Source of the DNA: Diplodia intermedia
Taxonomy: Eukaryota; Ascomycota; Dothideomycetes; Botryosphaeriales; Botryosphaeriaceae
Reading direction: 5' to 3'
Length of the DNA: 64,000 nt
Assembly (NCBI GenBank): GCA_021495925.1
Contig: JAKEKT010000036.1
Coordinates: 1 to 64,000 of the forward strand
Below, in pieces: positions 56,871 to 64,000 of the stretch. The notes under the pieces were generated by a model. It had not been told where the DNA came from. It ran no database searches and saw only the letters and a program-made list of their open reading frames with translations. The translations under genes were made by a program, and so were the position numbers. Positions within the stretch are counted from its first letter, which is position 1. Every line of letters begins with the position of its first letter.

Positions 56871-59209
56871 CAAAGAGGAACAGCAGGGTGGGGTGGAAAT
56901 CTGGCCGACGACTCTGAAACCCGCTGGAGAGATGGAAGCGTGTATACTGGAGGAAGAAGAGATATTTTGTTCAAAATTGGAGGCAGAAAGCTGCGTAGCT
57001 CGGTCAGAGTTGGCATGGTGAGCTTATGATTGGTCAAACGATCGATCGCCGCCGTATCATGCAGCATTGCGTTCTAGACTCATTGCCCATGTCTGGATAT
57101 TTTGGACCAACGGCGACACGAGGCAATTGGACACACGTGACCGTACGGCGAATAAACCAAGCAGGTAGCTTAATAAAGATTTCCAGACAGGTCTTTTATC
57201 TCTATTCCTATAATCTCCGCAAACTATGCATTTCACGCTTAGAAAGTGGCCATTTAGTCTCTAGAGTTACGAATTATAGAGGGCACGTAGGTAAGCCTAA
57301 AGGCTTAGCCGTATAGCCCCGTCTTAGCTTATATAGAGGGGCTTCGCTTATTTAACTTCTTTAGAGTTACTATAATATATTAAGCCACGTAATAGATATA
57401 GATATATATAACCGCTATTCTACTTATAAAAATCTCTATCTTAATAGAATTAGCCCTCGTTCTATCGATCTAAGATTTATATTAATTAGATAACTTATAT
57501 AAACTACGAGATTAAGTTACTAGATTTATAGCCTCTTAAAATAATTAGTAGAAGTCTAATTCTTAAGTACTAGAAATCTTTACTATAAACTAGAGAAGAA
57601 TCTACTAGTAATTCTAAGCTACTATAAAAACGTTCTAAAAGATATTAGAAATTTTTATATTTATAATACTTTAGATATATTATAGTTTCGTAGTCTTCTA
57701 TTATTTTTAACTAATTTAATTATATAGAAGTAAGTTCTTCTTAAACTTAGTCTTTTAATACTTTAAGTTCTTTAACGTATAACTAAATATTAAATAATAG
57801 CGAAGAGTTCTTTAGCTTTATTAAGAGCTATATTAAAAACTATATAGCTAGAAAATAAAACTATATAGACTATAAAAAGAAATACTTATTATTAAAATTT
57901 AAATAAATAAGAATATATTTATATATCTATTAAAAATAAAATATAAAAAGTAATAGAAGACTACTCTAAAAGTCGCTTATATATTTTACTTTTTACTAAT
58001 TAAGCTATCTACTATTATAAATACTTATATTTTAATATATCTTCTTCGCGTCTTATTTAATAGAAAAGTACGCGACACTAGCTATAGTATTAAATAGTAA
58101 AATAAAAGATATATAAAATAACTAAGAGTTAAACTTATAAATAGTAAAAAGAAAAAGAAGATAGTATTAAAGTCTTTTATAAAAATTAATAATAGTATTA
58201 AAGACTTTTATAAGAGTAAGAATCGAATCTACTCTCTAATTATTAAATATAATAATAGAACGTCTTACTATTTAGCGATAATAGTATATATATAGTTAAT
58301 ATAAAATAAATATTACTATACTAGTAATCTTTATAATTAGATAAAAGAGAAGTTACGAAGTTAATTAATAAAGTACTAGTAAGTAAATCTATATAACTAA
58401 TTATTTAATTAAGAAGCTAGTATTAAGAAAGAAATAAATAAATAAATATATATATAATTATTACGTAATTATAATTTATAATAATAGAAATAAAAGTATA
58501 AAACTAAATATAAAAAATAATATAATCTAAATATTAATACGCTTATTATTTCTTAAGAGAAATAAGTTCTAAATAATAAATAAATATTTAATACTTCTAC
58601 TTAAATAATATCTTTATTAATTTATTTATTACTATATCTATAGTAGACGTCTATTTAAAGTAAATATTATTAATTTATACTTTCTAGCGAAGCTAGTAGT
58701 AATAGATATTAATATAGTAAAGCTTAATATTAAGTTTTATAGTATTCTATTTTATTAAAAGAAGTATCTACTTATTATTATATTAAATATTAATATAATA
58801 TCTAAAGTTAAAGAAGATATCTTTAAAGAATTATTTCTATTAATAGTATTACTTTATTATTTTAAAAAGAACTAGTAGCTCTACTTTCGTAAATAAAATA
58901 ATAATAATAGATTATTTAAACGCTTTCTAATCTATAAAAGTATTAAATAGAATTATTATTAAGCTCTAATAGCTACGTCTAGTAGTAACGTTACTAGCGT
59001 ATAAAACGTTACTACTAATTATAAATACTTTATAATTATCGTCTTTATATTCTTTATAGTATAATAAGAGCTTACTAGTCTTACTAAAATAAATAAAAAG
59101 ATAATCTACTAGCTATAAATATTATATAAAGAGATTAGTAAAATAGATAAATAATATTAAATAAATAGAATTTTTTCTATACGACTATAGTTAGTTCTCT
59201 AAATAATCG

Positions 59210-61545
59210 TCTCTTCGAATTTAACCCTCGAGAACCACGCTAAAATTAATACTATTTAAAAGCTCTTAATTTTCTTAGCTAGAATCTCGATTCTTAGCTT
59301 TATAGACGTACGCGTTATCGCGTAGTACGTAAAAGAAGAGATATTTTAGATAATACTAAATTAGTTAGAGCTTTATAGTCTTCTTTACTCTTAAAAATTA
59401 CTCGAACTTATACTAAATTATATATAGAGTACTATATAATATTAAGAAATTTATTTTTAAAGTTATATTATAATAGCTCTTCTCTACGTCTAAAAATTTT
59501 ATTTTAAAGTCTATAAAAGCCTCTTTCTTAGATCTTACTAAAGAGTTTTATATATATAAATAACTTAAGCGGTCTAAGCTTTACGCTAAGATATTTCTTA
59601 ACTTTTAAAATCTTTAATATTTATATTAACTCTATTAGCTTCTTTATTTACTTCTAGAAAGTAAGTAATTAAGAAAAACTTTTACTTCGATCTAGACTTC
59701 TTTTATTTATAACTTAGTTTAGATAAAACTAAAGCTAGTAATTTATTTTTTAGTCTTTTTCTTCTATTTATACTCTTCTCTATATATTTTTCTTTTAAAA
59801 AGAGCTTAGAAATTTCTTTTTTAAATCTAAAATAGTTCTTTTAAAGTAGAATTCTTCTCTTTTAAATTCTACTCTATTTCTCTTAGTATAGATAGAGGAC
59901 TTTAAGACTATAAATATAACTATAAAAAACTTTAAAAAATTCTTAACTATATTTATTTTATTATTAAGAGTCGCTTCTCTAAAGTCTTTAATTTTTAAAT
60001 TAATAAAAGAACTCTTTATTTAAAAGAATCTATTTAAATAGCGCGTTTTAATAGTTATTTTAACTCTTCTAGTAAAAAAAAAAGCGAATTATCTATCTTT
60101 TACTTTATCTATTATAAAGAAAGTAAGAGAAGTATAATATTTTTATTAAAAACTATATAAAAGACTATTAATTAGTCTTTTAGTCTTTTTATTATAGTCG
60201 CGAATCTCTTAAAGACTAGAAAAGAATAAAGATCTATTTTAAATCTAATTAAGATTATATAATAGTATATTAAAACTAAAAGAATTATAAATAAAGTTAG
60301 CTTAATTCTTACTATATAGATATAAGCTTTAGAAAAGACTATAATAGATTTTATAAAAACTATAAAAATTCTTTTAAAGTCTACTATTATCTTCTTTTTA
60401 AAGTAGCTCTTATAGTAGTCTATATACGTAAATACGTAATTAATTCGCTTTATATAAAGATCTATCGTAGTACTAAGCTAGCTAACGTCTACGTATATCT
60501 CTATAGTAATAAAGACTTTAATAAATATAGACGAATTTATCTTCGTTTTAAAAAGAAAGTAGAAGAATCTTATATAAAAAACTTTTATATTTAAAAAAAC
60601 TACTTACTAAGTAGTTTTTACTTTAACTATAAAAATTAAGAATCTTTTATTATTTAATCTATATAATATCTTTAATAAGATATTCTTAAACTAGTAAAAT
60701 AAGAATAAGCTTATTATTATTATAGTCTCTTTTTTCTTAAAAAAGAATTTTATTCTTATCGCGTATAAGCTCTTCTTTATCGAATTTCTTTTAAAGAATA
60801 TAATTATAATTAACTAGATTATCTCTATTTAATTAATTATAAAGAATTATATCTAGTTTAAAGTAGTAGTATATAATATATTTATATAAGACTTCTCTAT
60901 TCTCTCTTATAAGAAGTTTAAAGAGATTATTTAATTTAAAGTTATAATCTTTAATCTTAGATTTAAAGTTATCGATATTCTCTATTAGCTTATATTAAAG
61001 ATAATAAGAAAAGAACGACTATAATTCTTACTTATTCTAGTCTTTAAGATTAAAGATAAGACTTATTAGATTATTTTAAGATACTTTTTTATTAGAGACA
61101 TCTTCTATAAAACTAAAAAGCTTAAAGAACTAAGAAATACTTTAAAAAACTTTAAATAAACTTATTTTTAATAAGTTCTTTATAAGTTTTATAAGCTAAC
61201 TTAAATAGAAGTATTTTAGTAACGAAATTTATTCTAGATATTATAGTAGAGTTAAAGATAGATCTTATTTTATACTAAGAATTATATATCTTACTTTATA
61301 AGAACTTAAGCTTTTAATTAATTAACTACTTTTTATTTATTTAAATTCTATTAATCTATTCTTTTAATCTTAGATTTTAAATATTAATCTACGTATTTCG
61401 CTTTCTTAGAGAAACGAAGATAAATTTAGAGATTAAATTCTAGTAAAATCTTAATCTAATAGTTTTAAATATAGAGTAGTATAGATCTAAGTTTAAGCTA
61501 CTTAACTTATATAACTAAAAGAATTAAATAAGTAACGTTATTAAT
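59210..61545. repeat. RIP-mutated repeat unit, copy 1
   Basis: First copy of a unit of about 2.34 kb. It begins near TTCTTAGCTTTATAGACGTA (about 59290), and its end block TTCTAGATATTATAGTAGAG (about 61241) recurs about 2330 bases further on. Internal blocks such as TATTTTAAATCTAATTAAGA (about 60235) recur at about 62585. Both copies carry independent mutations. Confidence 0.75.
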
Positions 61546-63890
61546 ATAATCTTTAAATTTAATTCTTAAGAATTACGCTAAGATCGATATTATTTAAAAG
61601 CCCTTAATTTTTTTAGTTAAAATCTCGATTTTTAGCTTTATAGACGTACGCGCTATTATATAGTACGTAAAAAAAGAGATACTTTAAATAATACTAAATT
61701 AGCTAGAGCTTTATAGCTTTTTCTATTCTTAAAAACTACTTAATTTCGCTCTAAACTTTATATAGAGAATTATATAATACTAAGAAATTTATTTTTAAAG
61801 TTATATTATAATAGCTCTTCTCTACATCTAGAAATTTTATTTTAGAGTCTACTAAAAGCCTCTTTTTTAGGTCTTACTAAAGAGTTTTACGTATATAGAC
61901 GTTTTATATAGTTTAAGCTTAACGCTAAGACGTCTTTTAGTCTTTTAAAATCTCTAATATTCGCGTTAACTTTACTAGCCTCTTTATTTACTTCTAAAGA
62001 GTAAGTAATTAAAAAAAGCTCTTACTTTAACTTAAATTTCTTTTATTTACGACTTAGTTTAAATAAAACTAAAGCTAATAATTTTCTTCTAGTCTATTTT
62101 TTATCTATTTCTATTATTTTTATATGTTTTTCTTAAAAAAAGAGCTTAGAAATTCTTATATAAATCTAAAATATCTTTCTTAAAGTAGAATTTATCTTTT
62201 TTAAGTTCTACTCTATCTTCTCTAACGTAGAATATAGACTTTAAAACTATAGATATAATTATAGAAAACTTTAAGAACTCTTTAGTTATATTTATATCTC
62301 TTTTAATAGAAGCTATATTAGACCTCTTAATTTTTAAATCTATAAAAAATTTCTTTTTATAAGATAATCTACGTAAGAAATAATTCTTTCTAAGAATTAT
62401 ATTTATTTTCTTCGCGAAAAGAGAAATATCGAACTTTTAATTTATTTTTAAATTTTATATTAATTTAAATATTAAGAATATACGATAACTCGAAATAAAC
62501 TCGCGGTCGTTAAAAGAGACTATTAAATACGTACTTAATCTTTTAGTTAAGACTACGAATCTTATCTTCTTTAAGAAAAAATAAAGGTCTATTTTAAATC
62601 TAATTAAGATCGTACGATAATATATTAAGATAGATAAAACTATAGATAAGACTAACGTAATTCTTACTATATAAGTTTGAGTTCTTAAAAAGACTATAAT
62701 AAATCTTATAAGAAAAATAAAGAATTTATTTAAGTTTATTATCGCTATTTTCTTAAACTAAATCTTATAAAGAGCTATTTTTATAATCTTATAATACTTA
62801 AAGTCTACGTAATAGTCGATTATAGTATCTAGCTAGTCTACGTATATCTTAATAGCCGCTACCGCCGCGTTAAAAGAAGAACTATAAATTATCTCTTTTT
62901 TAAAAAAGAAGCTAAAGGCCTCTATATTTAAAAAAGTTATATAATAAATTATTCTTATATTAGCTATAAAAATTACGAACTTCTTATTTTTTAAACTATA
63001 AAATATTTTTAATAAGACGTTTTTAAACTAGCTAAAGAGAATAAAATCTATAATTATAATAGTCTCTCTTTTATTAAAAAAGAATATTATACTTATTATA
63101 TATAAAGACTTCTTCGCCGAATTTCTTCTAAGAAATAAAGTAATAATTAATTAAGTTATTTCTACTTAATTAATTATAAAAAACTATACGTAGTATAAGA
63201 TAGTTATATATAACGTATCTATATAAGATCTTTTAATTCTCTTTCGTAAGAACTTTAGTAAGACTATTTAAACTAAAATTAAGATCTATAATAATAATTT
63301 AAAGATTATTAGCGTCTTCTACTAGCTTACGCTAAAGACTAAGAGAATAAAGTAGTCTATAGACTCGCTAGTTCTTACGTTTAAGATTAAAAAAGAGACT
63401 TAAAAGACTATCTTTAAACGTCTTTATATTTATAACGTATTTATTAAGATAAAAAAGCTAAGAGAACTAAGAAATACTTTAAAGAACTTAAAATAAAATT
63501 TATTTTAAATAAGTTCTTTATAAGTTCTATAAGCTAACTTAAATAGAAGTATTTTAATAATAAAATCTATTCTAGATATTATAATAGAGTTAAAGATAGA
63601 TCTCGTTCTTTATTAAAAACTATATATTTTATTCTACGAGAACTTAGACTTTCGATTAATTAATTATTTTTTATTCGTCTAAATTCTATTAGTCTATTCT
63701 TTTAATCTAAAATCTTAAATATTAGTCTACGTTTTTCGCTTTCTTAGAGATACGAAGATAAATTTAGAGATCGAATTCTAGTAAAATTTTAATCTAATAG
63801 TTTTAAATATAGAGTAGCGAAAGTTAAAGTTTAAGCTACTTAACTTATATAACTAGAAGAATTAAACGAGTAATAATTCTTAGTATACTT
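61546..63890. repeat. RIP-mutated repeat unit, copy 2
   Basis: Second, direct copy immediately after the first, aligned by AGCTTTATAGACGTACGCG (about 61635) and the AGATACGAAGATAAATTTAG block (about 63745; AGAAACGAAGATAAATTTAG in copy 1, about 61410). The sequence after about 63890 does not obviously start a third copy. Confidence 0.75.
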
Positions 63891-64000
63891 TAAAACGCGT
63901 TCTATAATAGTAATTTCTTCGAACGTAGACTATAGTAGCTAGAAATTTTAATATTTATTATCTTTAATAAAATTTAAAATCTTCTTTCTCGTCTAGTATT

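Larger units (their letters stand above)
57150..64000. repeat. AT-rich RIP-mutated tract, continues past the window
   Basis: Composition changes abruptly near 57150 to very AT-rich sequence without genes or open frames. CA and TG dinucleotides are almost absent over 6.8 kb, while TA is abundant and CG is still seen in many places (for example GACGTACGCG). That is the expected end product of CpA-to-TpA mutation on both strands. Rare exceptions (a CATC near 61825, TG near 62125 and 62690) stand out. The tract should be a dead transposon array or heterochromatic island. The element type cannot be read. Confidence 0.85.

Noticed and set aside
57150..64000. mitochondrial or foreign AT-rich DNA
   Set aside because: No mitochondrial genes or tRNAs; the specific absence of CA/TG with CG kept fits RIP rather than organelle composition.
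1..64000. CRISPR array, operons, prophage
   Set aside because: The window is eukaryotic with spliced genes; no direct repeats with regular spacers were seen.

Overview
The window is nuclear DNA of a filamentous ascomycete (Pezizomycotina; the class cannot be fixed from sequence alone). The evidence is short introns of about 46-70 bp with GTAAGT/GTACGT-like donors and CTAAC/CTGAC branch points, GC-rich third codon positions, a HET-domain gene, a fungal CorA-like relic, and a long AT-rich tract that looks mutated by repeat-induced point mutation (RIP).

Layout. 1-6.1 kb is gene-poor: a probable intron-containing tRNA, one doubtful ORF and a family of diverged sequence modules. 6.1-22.6 kb is dense housekeeping: U1 snRNP protein C, a Cys-motif protein, a three-domain isochorismatase/AlkB/GST-like protein, an SRAP (HMCES) DNA-protein crosslink factor, an Mgr3-like mitochondrial TPR protein, an NmrA-like oxidoreductase, the complex I assembly factor NDUFAF2 and a calponin/transgelin protein. 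23.7-31 kb is more accessory: a HET gene, a CCCH zinc-finger gene and a broken CorA-like gene. 31.8-34.3 kb holds the INO80 subunit Iec3 and the ORM sphingolipid regulator. 36-38.2 kb has decayed ankyrin-like fragments, followed by a secreted Hsp70-like remnant. 40.9-55.6 kb is dense again: a Mit1/CHD-type SNF2 remodeller, the mitochondrial rRNA methyltransferase Mrm1, a PLD-family protein, the exosome cap protein Rrp4, a small hypothetical gene and the cytochrome b5 reductase Mcr1. A Rieske-oxygenase pseudogene (56.4-56.9 kb) marks the border of the AT-rich tract that runs off the right edge (about 57.15-64 kb) and contains two copies of a unit of about 2.34 kb.

Six gene pairs are divergent with starts about 240-550 bp apart (U1-C/Cys-motif gene, HMCES/MGR3, NDUFAF2/calponin, IEC3/ORM, MIT1/MRM1, PLD/RRP4), so shared bidirectional promoters are likely. 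No biosynthetic cluster or operon is present. The functional themes are nucleic-acid maintenance and chromatin (HMCES, AlkB fusion, Iec3, Mit1, Rrp4, U1-C) and mitochondria (Mgr3, NDUFAF2, Mrm1, Mcr1). Exon boundaries were placed by eye from splice consensus, branch points and reading-frame continuity; no alignment or search was run.
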